Source of the DNA: Candidatus Gastranaerophilales bacterium
GTDB lineage: Bacteria; Cyanobacteriota; Vampirovibrionia; Gastranaerophilales; Gastranaerophilaceae
NCBI GenBank assembly: GCA_944323685.1
Contig: CALUTJ010000011.1
Span: 17,291-81,290, forward strand
Reading direction: 5' to 3'
Length of the DNA stretch: 64,000 nucleotides
Position numbers and translations under genes: made by a program. Under the pieces are notes generated by a model. The model was not told the origin of the DNA. It saw nothing but the letters and a program-made list of their open reading frames with translations, and made no database searches. Shown here one piece after another: positions 51,365-58,982 of the stretch (positions are counted from its first letter, which is position 1; each line of letters starts with the position of its first letter).

Positions 51365-52129
51365 ATGCTGATAGATACACATACACACATTGATATGGAA
51401 AATTTTGCAGACCGCTTCGATGCAGTAGTGCAAACAGCAAAAGATTACGGGGTCGAAAAAGTTGTAATCCCGGGTGTTGAGCCCTCAGGATTTGACAGAA
51501 TCATTAAATTGTGCGAAGAATACCCAGATGTATACGGGGCTGTCGGTGTCCATCCCGAAGAACTTAACTCTTACAACGAAGAAGCGGAAAACAGAATAAA
51601 AGAACTTTTAAAACACAAAAAAATAATTGCGGTAGGGGAAATAGGGCTTGATTATTACTGGGATAAATCTCAAATCGAAAAACAAAAAGAAATTTTTGAA
51701 CGTCAAATACTTATAGCCAAACAAGCACAAAAACCGATTCTGGTTCACGACAGAGAAGCTCATCCGGACAGTTTTGAAATTTTAAAAAAGACCAATGCCG
51801 CGGAAACCGGCGTAGTAATGCACTGTTTTTCTGGCAGTCCGGAGTTTGCGCAGCAATGCATAAATGAAGGTTTTTATATTGCTCTCGGCGGCGTTGTAAC
51901 CTTTAAAAACGCCAAAAAGGTCAAAGAAGTAGCAAAAACTGTCCCCCTTGATAAACTGCTTTTAGAAACAGATGCGCCTTATATGACACCGGTGCCCTTC
52001 AGAGGTAAAGAAAATCAGCCTGCTTATGTCAAATTTGTTGCTGAAGAAATTGCAAAGCTTCGAGGTGTAAGCTTTGAAGAAATTGCAGAAGCAACAACCG
52101 CTAATGCCAAAAAACTTTTAAAAATTTAA
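51365..52129 (+). CDS. tatD: TatD family metal-dependent deoxyribonuclease
   Basis: 254 residues. All metal-site blocks are present: MLIDTHTHIDMENF, IAVGEIGLDYYWDKS, KPILVHDREAH, VVMHCFSGSPEFA and LLLETDAPYMTPVPFRGKEN. These enzymes act on DNA ends in repair. The start has CGGCGGAAAACA upstream, a weak ribosome binding site, suggesting coupling to the HEAT-like gene. Confidence 0.9.
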   Translation: MLIDTHTHIDMENFADRFDAVVQTAKDYGVEKVVIPGVEPSGFDRIIKLCEEYPDVYGAVGVHPEELNSYNEEAENRIKELLKHKKIIAVGEIGLDYYWDKSQIEKQKEIFERQILIAKQAQKPILVHDREAHPDSFEILKKTNAAETGVVMHCFSGSPEFAQQCINEGFYIALGGVVTFKNAKKVKEVAKTVPLDKLLLETDAPYMTPVPFRGKENQPAYVKFVAEEIAKLRGVSFEEIAEATTANAKKLLKI

Positions 52130-52186
52130 AGAAATATGGTATATAACCCATTACTTTAAATAGCTCAATGTTATATTATAATTTGT

Positions 52187-52408
52187 ATGGATAACGAAGA
52201 ATTTTTACAAAAACTTGGTCAAAAAATCAGAATCTTGAGAAAAAACAGACGACTTTCACAGGAAAAGCTTGCTATCGAGCTTGAATGCGATCAAGGTTAT
52301 CTGAGCAGAATAGAAACAGGTAAAGCTAATCCAAGTGCTGTCTATTTAAAACAAATAGCTGATTCTCTGGATCTTGATATAAGAGAACTGTTTAATTTTA
52401 CGATTTAA
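52187..52408 (+). CDS. Small XRE-family DNA-binding regulator
   Basis: 73 residues, a single helix-turn-helix: LGQKIRILRKNRRLSQEKLA, ECDQGYLSRIETGKANPSAV, YLKQIADSLDLDIRELFNF. Cro/C1-type with no other domain. TATAAT ends six bases before the ATG, predicting a leaderless mRNA. It is chromosomal, far from the prophage; its targets are unknown. Confidence 0.8.
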   Translation: MDNEEFLQKLGQKIRILRKNRRLSQEKLAIELECDQGYLSRIETGKANPSAVYLKQIADSLDLDIRELFNFTI

Positions 52409-52440
52409 TAACTTTTCCTTGTTCATGCCATAATAAATTT

Positions 52441-53259
52441 ATGGCAAAAAACAAAGAACGATTAGATAAAATACTGGTTGATAAAGGTTATTTTGAAACC
52501 AAAAGCAAAGCTCAGGGCGCCATAATGGCAGGCGATGTCAAAATCAATGACGAAGTCATAACCAAAGCAGGCTATCAGCTTGAACTCAAAGAAACGACCA
52601 GAATAGAGGTAAAATCACTGCCTTTTGTTTCCCGCGGCGGTTTAAAGCTTGATAAAGCCATAAAGGCTTTTAATATTGATTTATACAATCGTATTTGCCT
52701 TGATGCAGGTGCTTCTACCGGCGGTTTCACAGACTGTATGCTGCAAAACAACGCTCAAAAAGTATATGCGGTAGACGTCGGTTACGGTCAAATTGCCTGG
52801 AAGTTAAGAAATGACGTAAGGGTCAAAGTTGTTGAACGCACAAATATAAAAAACTGTGCTTTTGACGAAATTTATGATTCAAATGACCCGTTAGCCGATT
52901 TTTGTGCAATGGATTTGTCTTTTATTTCTATTACAAAAGTTCTTGATAATATAAAAAAACTTCTGAATCCGCAAAAGCAAGAAATAGTTTCTCTAATAAA
53001 ACCACAGTTTGAAGCAGGTAAAGAACTTGTCGGCAAAAACGGGGTAGTCAGAGAAAAAAGCACCCATTGTAAAGTAATAAACGAAGTAATCTCATATGCA
53101 GAGTCTATCGGTTTATATGCACAGCAGCTTACCTATTCTCCTATAAAAGGCCCTGCCGGAAACATAGAATATCTTGTGCAATTAGTCAACCATCCGACCG
53201 ATTTTGATACCGGATTAATTGATAGAATTGTAGAAGAAGCAAATACAAACAACTTCTAG
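52441..53259 (+). CDS. tlyA: TlyA family rRNA 2'-O-methyltransferase (hemolysin-like)
   Basis: 272 residues. N-terminal S4 RNA-binding domain (RLDKILVDKGYFETKSKAQG), then an FtsJ/Rossmann methyltransferase: RGGLKLDKAIKAFNI, CLDAGASTGGFTDCMLQNNA (SAM site), YAVDVGYGQIAWKLRND, DLSFISITKVL. TlyA methylates ribosomal RNA; the hemolysin label is historical. CATAAT ends seven bases before the ATG (leaderless). Confidence 0.88.
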   Translation: MAKNKERLDKILVDKGYFETKSKAQGAIMAGDVKINDEVITKAGYQLELKETTRIEVKSLPFVSRGGLKLDKAIKAFNIDLYNRICLDAGASTGGFTDCMLQNNAQKVYAVDVGYGQIAWKLRNDVRVKVVERTNIKNCAFDEIYDSNDPLADFCAMDLSFISITKVLDNIKKLLNPQKQEIVSLIKPQFEAGKELVGKNGVVREKSTHCKVINEVISYAESIGLYAQQLTYSPIKGPAGNIEYLVQLVNHPTDFDTGLIDRIVEEANTNNF

Positions 53260-53267
53260 GAGGTAAA

Positions 53268-54257
53268 ATGCCTAAAAAGAAAAAAACAAATAAAAAAAAG
53301 CAAAAAAATAATCATTTTTTCGGAAAACTATTATTCTGCTTAATTGTTGCGGTTGTTGTGTATTTTGGAATTAACACCTTTACTTTTGCCCAGACCTTAA
53401 AGTTTGCACAGATATCCGATGTTCATTTATCAAACAAAAACGTTGACACGAGCTACAAGGTGCTTGCAAATTCTCAAGAACTTTTTGAAGACGCAATTGA
53501 ACAAATAAACGAAACCCCAAATATCGATTTTGTAATAGAAACAGGCGACCTTGTCGACAAACCCCGAAAAGAGCTTGTTGAAATTGCCTGCAAACAGCTT
53601 AACCGGTTAACAGTCCCGTGGTATTTTGCCTTTGGCAACCACGATGCAGCAGTTGGTTCAAGCTTTAAAAAAGATGAATACTTTGACTTTATAAAAAAAC
53701 AAAATGACAACATAACCTCTGACAAAAGATATTACTCTTTTATACCTAAAAAGGGCTACAGAGCCATAGTGCTTGATTCTACAATAGATACAAAAATAAC
53801 AGCCAACGGAGAAATACCCGAAGAACAGCTTGACTGGCTGGATACAGAACTTTCAAAGGCTAAGCTTCAGCAGCAAATCCCTCTTATTTTTATGCACAAT
53901 CCCCTGCAAGAACCATTTCCGAGCTTTCATCACAGAATATTAAACGCTCAGGAGCTGCAAGCTGTTTTAGATAAATATGATATGCCCATAGCCATTTTTA
54001 CAGGCCACTATCACGCAACAAAAATCTATAAAAACGGAAATATTCTGCACGTAAGCACACCGTCTTTAGTCACATACCCCAATGCTTTCAGAATAATTAC
54101 CATAAACAATCTGGCAGACAGAGTTATTTTTACTTTTGAGTTTAAAGAAACACGGCTAAAAGAAATACAAAAAAAAGCAAAAATGCTTACCTTCTCAGCA
54201 TCAACCCTTAAAGGAGAAGAATCTGACCAAAATACTGTTGTTATTATGCAAAAATAG
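53268..54257 (+). CDS. Membrane-anchored calcineurin-like metallophosphoesterase
   Basis: 329 residues. A very Lys-rich start, one membrane helix (LLFCLIVAVVVYFGINTF), then the phosphoesterase domain: LKFAQISDVHLSNKN, DFVIETGDLVDKP, YFAFGNHDAAVG, IFMHNPLQE and AIFTGHYHATKI. The active site is predicted extracytoplasmic. AGGAGG lies directly before the start, 8 bp after tlyA. Substrate unknown; members cleave cyclic nucleotides or phospholipid heads. Confidence 0.82.
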   Translation: MPKKKKTNKKKQKNNHFFGKLLFCLIVAVVVYFGINTFTFAQTLKFAQISDVHLSNKNVDTSYKVLANSQELFEDAIEQINETPNIDFVIETGDLVDKPRKELVEIACKQLNRLTVPWYFAFGNHDAAVGSSFKKDEYFDFIKKQNDNITSDKRYYSFIPKKGYRAIVLDSTIDTKITANGEIPEEQLDWLDTELSKAKLQQQIPLIFMHNPLQEPFPSFHHRILNAQELQAVLDKYDMPIAIFTGHYHATKIYKNGNILHVSTPSLVTYPNAFRIITINNLADRVIFTFEFKETRLKEIQKKAKMLTFSASTLKGEESDQNTVVIMQK

Positions 54258-54283
54258 TGTAAAATATAGGCAGGAGCTTATAT

Positions 54284-55219
54284 ATGATAGATTCCAAAGA
54301 TAAATTTATAGTCAAATTTCGCGGTGTTCGTGGAAGCCACCCCAAACCGGAGCACAACTTTCTTGAATACGGCGGCAACACGGCCTGCGTAGAAGTTCAC
54401 GTAAACAATCATCTTATTATACTTGATTCGGGCACGGGCATAATCAATTGCGGAAACGACCTTCTGCAAGAGTATATAGCAAAGAACCATAAAGAACCGA
54501 TTAACGCAACTATACTGCTAAGCCACCTGCATAATGACCATATTATGGGGCTTCCGTTTTTTAAACCCATTCATCAGAGCGACACTAACATCAATATAGT
54601 CGGTTTTTCAGCTTACGAAGAAGGGCTGGATGAAGTTATATCGCAGCTTGTGTTCGAAAAATCATTCCCGCTCGGATTAAATGAAATAAACGCAAAACTA
54701 AGCTTTTACGATATAAATGACAACTATGCCTTAATCTTTGACGAAAACGACAACACTCCGGATATGATAAAAATAGAAAAAGAACAAGACGCTATTGCGC
54801 AAGACGAAGAAGTTGTCGTAAGCTGCTTAAAATCCAGCTCTCACCCGAAAGAGGGCGTAATGATATACAAAATTGCCTACAAAGACAAATCTCTTGTATA
54901 CGCAACGGATACGGAAGGCTACATAGGTGCAGACCAGAAATTGACACTGTTTGCAAGAAACACAGACTTGCTTATTCACGACGCACAATATACAACGGAA
55001 GAATACCTTAACACAAGCGCGCCAAAACAGGGTTACGGCCACTCAACTTTTGATATGGCACTTGATACCTTCAAACAGTCAAAGGCTCAAACACTGGCAT
55101 TTTATCATTTTGACCCAAATTACAACGACGAATTTTTACATGAGATAGAAAAACATTATACTAATAATTGTAAAAATTGTATTTTCCCTAAAGAAGGTAT
55201 GGAAATTGTACTGCGCTAA
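54284..55219 (+). CDS. Metallo-beta-lactamase fold hydrolase (cyclic phosphodiesterase-like)
   Basis: 311 residues. FRGVRGSHPKPEHNFLEYGG at the N-terminus is characteristic of a MBL subgroup related to cNMP/class III-type phosphodiesterases. Metal motif LLSHLHNDHIMGLPFF (HxHxDH). Later ligands in SLVYATDTEGYIG and LIHDAQYTTEEY, with GYGHSTFDMALD. GCAGGAG precedes the start. The substrate cannot be given. Confidence 0.8.
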   Translation: MIDSKDKFIVKFRGVRGSHPKPEHNFLEYGGNTACVEVHVNNHLIILDSGTGIINCGNDLLQEYIAKNHKEPINATILLSHLHNDHIMGLPFFKPIHQSDTNINIVGFSAYEEGLDEVISQLVFEKSFPLGLNEINAKLSFYDINDNYALIFDENDNTPDMIKIEKEQDAIAQDEEVVVSCLKSSSHPKEGVMIYKIAYKDKSLVYATDTEGYIGADQKLTLFARNTDLLIHDAQYTTEEYLNTSAPKQGYGHSTFDMALDTFKQSKAQTLAFYHFDPNYNDEFLHEIEKHYTNNCKNCIFPKEGMEIVLR

Positions 55220-55781
55220 AATCTTAACGGTAATATTTTTTTTGTTTATGTCCTGCGCTGCCGCAACCGCAGCCCCGACAAAATACGGCGTGGTTGCAAT
55301 TGACGCACAAAAAAATGCTGTCAACCACAATAACAGAGGCGTAATTTACATGCAAGACAGGTACTACGCGGCAGCTATTAAAGAATTTCAAATGGCAGTA
55401 TTGCTCGACCCGAATACTCAGGCAAGTTCCGTATACTATGCCAACCTCGCAAACTGTTATATGAAAATAGGTTACCCCGCACTTGCACAGGACACCCTGC
55501 AAAGAGCAATAAAACTAAACCCGATGAACTTTAACTATTATCAAGACCTTGCCGTAGTATACAGAAGACTCGGTATTTTAGACACCCAGCTTCGCCGCTG
55601 GAAAAAAGAAAGCGCCAAAAACCCTGTCGGCAACGTTATGCAGGGTTTAATACTTATTGAGCAGGGCAAAAATGACGCCGGTATGGCAAAATTATACGAG
55701 TTTGTTTATTCGGAACCCGATCTCATTATAACTATAGGCGTCAAGAATTTTATAGAAAAACAAAATAAAGAACGTTTTTAA
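55206..55781 (+). CDS. Secreted TPR-repeat protein
   Basis: 191 residues. Signal peptide CAKILTVIFFLFMSCAAATA. Two or more TPR motifs: NNRGVIYMQDRYYAAAIKEF, YYANLANCYMKIGYPALAQD and YYQDLAVVYRRLGILDTQLR. It overlaps the preceding MBL gene by 14 bp (translational coupling), and its end overlaps by 4 bp with the convergent helicase gene. Probably a periplasmic assembly or scaffold protein. Confidence 0.75.
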   Translation: MYCAKILTVIFFLFMSCAAATAAPTKYGVVAIDAQKNAVNHNNRGVIYMQDRYYAAAIKEFQMAVLLDPNTQASSVYYANLANCYMKIGYPALAQDTLQRAIKLNPMNFNYYQDLAVVYRRLGILDTQLRRWKKESAKNPVGNVMQGLILIEQGKNDAGMAKLYEFVYSEPDLIITIGVKNFIEKQNKERF

Positions 55782-58270
55782 ATCCAAATTTTGCACTGCG
55801 AAATTTTTTGCAGTTCCAGTAAGTTAAATTTTGCTTTTAAAAGCTCTCTTCGCCCTTCGGGATTTTTAGTAAAAATAATATCAATATACCCCAGTACAGG
55901 TTCAAGATTTTTTTCCAAAATTTTTACTTTATTCTTTTTTGAGCCTATTATATCAGGAACGCTCAAATAGCGGAAAGTCCGAGTTTCTGTGTCTTCTTTT
56001 CTTAAAATATACCTGTTATTTTTAGGCGGTTCAAAAAACTCGTTTAATGTTTTTACAAACAGATTTCTTTCATAATTGGTGCAATTTAACAAAGTTAAAT
56101 AGATTTCGCACAACTTTTTTTGATTATTAAAACTCATTTTGTTAATGAGTTTTATATCCTGATAAGGGGTCAGGATAATATTAGTTTCGCACATTGTTTT
56201 TAAAATCGCATCAGCAATAAGGAATACATCATTACCGCTGTATTTTATCACGGTTTTACCTATAATATTTCTTATAAATTTATAAAGACGGTTTTCATAC
56301 CCCGCAAAACAAATGTTCGGAAGTTTTATACCTTTTATTTGTATTGTTTCATAAACTCTCGGACGTATTTTTTCCTCTAATACGGAACTTTCTACAAACA
56401 CCTGCTGCCATTTTTTAGAAAGAGATTTTCTTTGTGCCGCAAGATATTTAGAATACTCATTCAACTTTTGACATTTTGAATCGATAATCCAAGCCCAATC
56501 ATATCCCAGCCTTTCCAGACCGTTTTGTATTTTGTCATCAATAAAGCTGACTCCCTCAAAAGTATCAAAACGTTTTTTTACAATATTCAAATCAAAACTT
56601 TCTTCCCCGTTTGAAAGTGAAACCAGATGCCAGATATCCGCAGTCTTTTGAGGGCTGTTTTTATTTATGCGCAGAGCTCTGCCCCTAATCTGGTTAGAAA
56701 GCATAAAAGACCCGACCGTACTTGCTATTATCAAAGCATTTACACACGGAGCATCCCAGCCTTCCCCGAGCAGCGCCTGAGTTCCAATCAAAATATTAAA
56801 CGCCCCGCCTGAGAATAATTCCGTTATAACACCTACAAGGTTAACATTACCGTATGTTTCAACTCTCAAATATCCTGAGTTGTATTCTGTGAGCAAAACA
56901 TTTTTTCTGTCTATGTTGTGTTTTTTCAACAACTCATACAACTGCTCCTTTGCAGTACCGGGAACAACTATTAAAGAACCTGTGAGAATAGCAATCTTAT
57001 TGTTTTTCAACTCACAGAGATTATCAAACACTGATATAACATTTAACCCTATAGATTTTTTTGCACCGATGTAATCAAGCAAAACAACCTCTCTCAATTG
57101 TTCTTTCAATAATTGCGACTCGAGGATTGTAATTTCTTTTATTGCATTTAATTTATTCAGGCTTCTTGCATATATTTTCTTTAAATCTTCTTCTCCCGTA
57201 AAATCAACCGTCGTCGAAGTTTTTAACAATTTGTATTCTTTCAATTTAGATTTAAGCAAAGGAACATTCTTAAAATATTTGTGATATTTCCCGAGAATAC
57301 CGTTAAAGAGAGTTTGTGCAATTTCATAATCAAAAACCGGTATCTGAGCTTTGGTCAAACACAAAAACTCTGCCAAAACCGCAGCTTCCACACTCATGTC
57401 GTCAATGGACAATAAATATGAAATAATTGCTATTGTAAAATCAGTATTGTCATAGATTATTTCCACATTATTTTCATAATCATCGACAAAAACAGAGGTC
57501 TTTATTGCATAAGAAAAATCAGACTCTTTATTCAAATATTTAAAAAAGTTGTCCCTGTTTTTTTTAAAATCAAACACAATCTTTTTTTCATCTTCCGATA
57601 AGTTTGAAAACCATATCAAATCCTGATGAGGGCACAAATCCCCGTTTTGGACAAGCTCCGGTATAGAAATTTCCGCATCCACAGAACCGCATAAAGAGTG
57701 ATAATTATTCCACTCCGAAACAGAAACATCGTACGGCGGAGTAGCGGTTAACGATATTATTCTAAAATCCTGAGCTGCCAGCTTATCACAAAGATATTCA
57801 AGTGAATGGTACCACTCTGTCCTTAAATGGTGTGCCTCATCAAGCACAAGAGTTTTTACGCCATGCTTTTTTAATTCTTCAAAAAATTTTTCCTGTAGCA
57901 CAGAATCTTTTATAACCGTATGAACTGATTGATACGTGGTTGATGTAACTGTCGAAATATTTTTAATACTTGTGCTAATCCAGCTGTTGTCTTCATTTTC
58001 TTCCAAAAAACCGTCTATTATTCTTTGCTTCCACTGGTTTTTAATTGTTATTGTAGGTGCAAGAATCAGCGCAGGTCTGTTAAGGCGCCTTACAATTTCT
58101 ATCCCGAGAGTAGTCTTGCCGGCTCCGGGAGCAGCAACTACATTCAATTTTTTGTCTGCAAGGTGTATTGTGATTTCATCTAAAAAATTTTGTTGATAAG
58201 AGCGCCACTTACCCTTAAAATGCAGATTTTCAGGTAAAGTCTTTGTCGTTTTTTCAGCAGTTTCAGTCAT
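55778..58270 (-). CDS. Superfamily 2 DEAD/DEAH helicase
   Basis: 830 residues. Motif I VVAAPGAGKTTLGIEIVRRL, Ia ALILAPTITIKNQWKQRIID, II TLVLDEAHHLRTEW (DEAH), III IISLTATPPYDVS, V LIGTQALLGEGWDAPCVNAL and VI SNQIRGRALRINKNS. The C-terminal ~250 residues are unrecognised and may bind a partner. The layout resembles type III restriction-type or stand-alone DNA repair helicases. No methylase or nuclease gene is adjacent, so a restriction system is not supported. Confidence 0.8.
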   Translation of the reverse strand: MTETAEKTTKTLPENLHFKGKWRSYQQNFLDEITIHLADKKLNVVAAPGAGKTTLGIEIVRRLNRPALILAPTITIKNQWKQRIIDGFLEENEDNSWISTSIKNISTVTSTTYQSVHTVIKDSVLQEKFFEELKKHGVKTLVLDEAHHLRTEWYHSLEYLCDKLAAQDFRIISLTATPPYDVSVSEWNNYHSLCGSVDAEISIPELVQNGDLCPHQDLIWFSNLSEDEKKIVFDFKKNRDNFFKYLNKESDFSYAIKTSVFVDDYENNVEIIYDNTDFTIAIISYLLSIDDMSVEAAVLAEFLCLTKAQIPVFDYEIAQTLFNGILGKYHKYFKNVPLLKSKLKEYKLLKTSTTVDFTGEEDLKKIYARSLNKLNAIKEITILESQLLKEQLREVVLLDYIGAKKSIGLNVISVFDNLCELKNNKIAILTGSLIVVPGTAKEQLYELLKKHNIDRKNVLLTEYNSGYLRVETYGNVNLVGVITELFSGGAFNILIGTQALLGEGWDAPCVNALIIASTVGSFMLSNQIRGRALRINKNSPQKTADIWHLVSLSNGEESFDLNIVKKRFDTFEGVSFIDDKIQNGLERLGYDWAWIIDSKCQKLNEYSKYLAAQRKSLSKKWQQVFVESSVLEEKIRPRVYETIQIKGIKLPNICFAGYENRLYKFIRNIIGKTVIKYSGNDVFLIADAILKTMCETNIILTPYQDIKLINKMSFNNQKKLCEIYLTLLNCTNYERNLFVKTLNEFFEPPKNNRYILRKEDTETRTFRYLSVPDIIGSKKNKVKILEKNLEPVLGYIDIIFTKNPEGRRELLKAKFNLLELQKISQCKIWI

Positions 58271-58427
58271 GGTTCTATTTTAAAAAATTTGTAGAAGTTT
58301 ATTAAGCATCAAACAGTTGATTTAGTAAAAATCACATAATGTATTAGCCCGATTGCGCAATGTAAATTTTGATAATTTCTTTTAAATTAAATTCAGCCGA
58401 AAAATTGAATTTAGACAGGAGTATCAT

Positions 58428-58820
58428 ATGGACGACAAAGAATTTTTAAAAGCGGTAAAAGATACACACAAAGCCCGCAATTATTTTCTTGACCAGATAG
58501 CTTATACAATAGGCCCCGACAGATTAATGAAACTAAAAGAAAAATATCTTGAAGAATTCAATCTGTTTGATATAAGAGATTATGACGATTACATAAAAGG
58601 CCATATACCTTATGCCACACATATACCGTTCAAACAGCTCGAAGAGCAGCTTATGCAATTTTCTAAAGACAAAGTTAACATAATATACAGCTATTCGCTT
58701 TTATGCCAGCGCAGCAAAAAAGCAGCCTACCTGCTCAGTGACAAAGGCTATCCGGTCATGGAACTTGTGGGCGGTTTTAAAGGCTGGAAAAAAAGAGATT
58801 TTGAAATTGTCGCAGATTAA
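58428..58820 (+). CDS. Rhodanese-like domain protein
   Basis: 130 residues. NLFDIRDYDDYIKGHIPYATH (quoted in part) and HIPFKQLEEQ are the CH2A/CH2B-type blocks; the active-site loop has YSYSLLCQRSKKAAYLL with Cys at the catalytic place but a loop unlike the standard CRxGxR. The end has PVMELVGGFKGWKKRDFE. It may act in sulfur transfer. AGGAG lies upstream and a terminator follows. Confidence 0.75.
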   Translation: MDDKEFLKAVKDTHKARNYFLDQIAYTIGPDRLMKLKEKYLEEFNLFDIRDYDDYIKGHIPYATHIPFKQLEEQLMQFSKDKVNIIYSYSLLCQRSKKAAYLLSDKGYPVMELVGGFKGWKKRDFEIVAD

Positions 58821-58849
58821 GTTTAAAAATTTTTAATTTCTATTAAAAC

Positions 58850-58883
58850 AAGACAGAGGGGTTAAAAACGCCTCTGTCTTTTT
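58850..58883 (+). terminator. Terminator after the rhodanese gene
   Basis: AAGACAGAGG and CCTCTGTCTT form a 10-bp stem followed by TTTTTG. Confidence 0.75.
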
Positions 58884-58982
58884 GTTTGCTTTTTTGTTAA
58901 GATTTATAAAACAACAAATACAAAATTGGTAAATTTTTTACTTTAGCCGTTTTATAAAAACCAAGGAAGCAGTAAAAACTTT

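Noticed and set aside
55778..58270. Helicase as part of a type III restriction or defence system
   Set aside because: No methyltransferase, nuclease or other defence gene is adjacent; neighbours are a TPR protein and a rhodanese.
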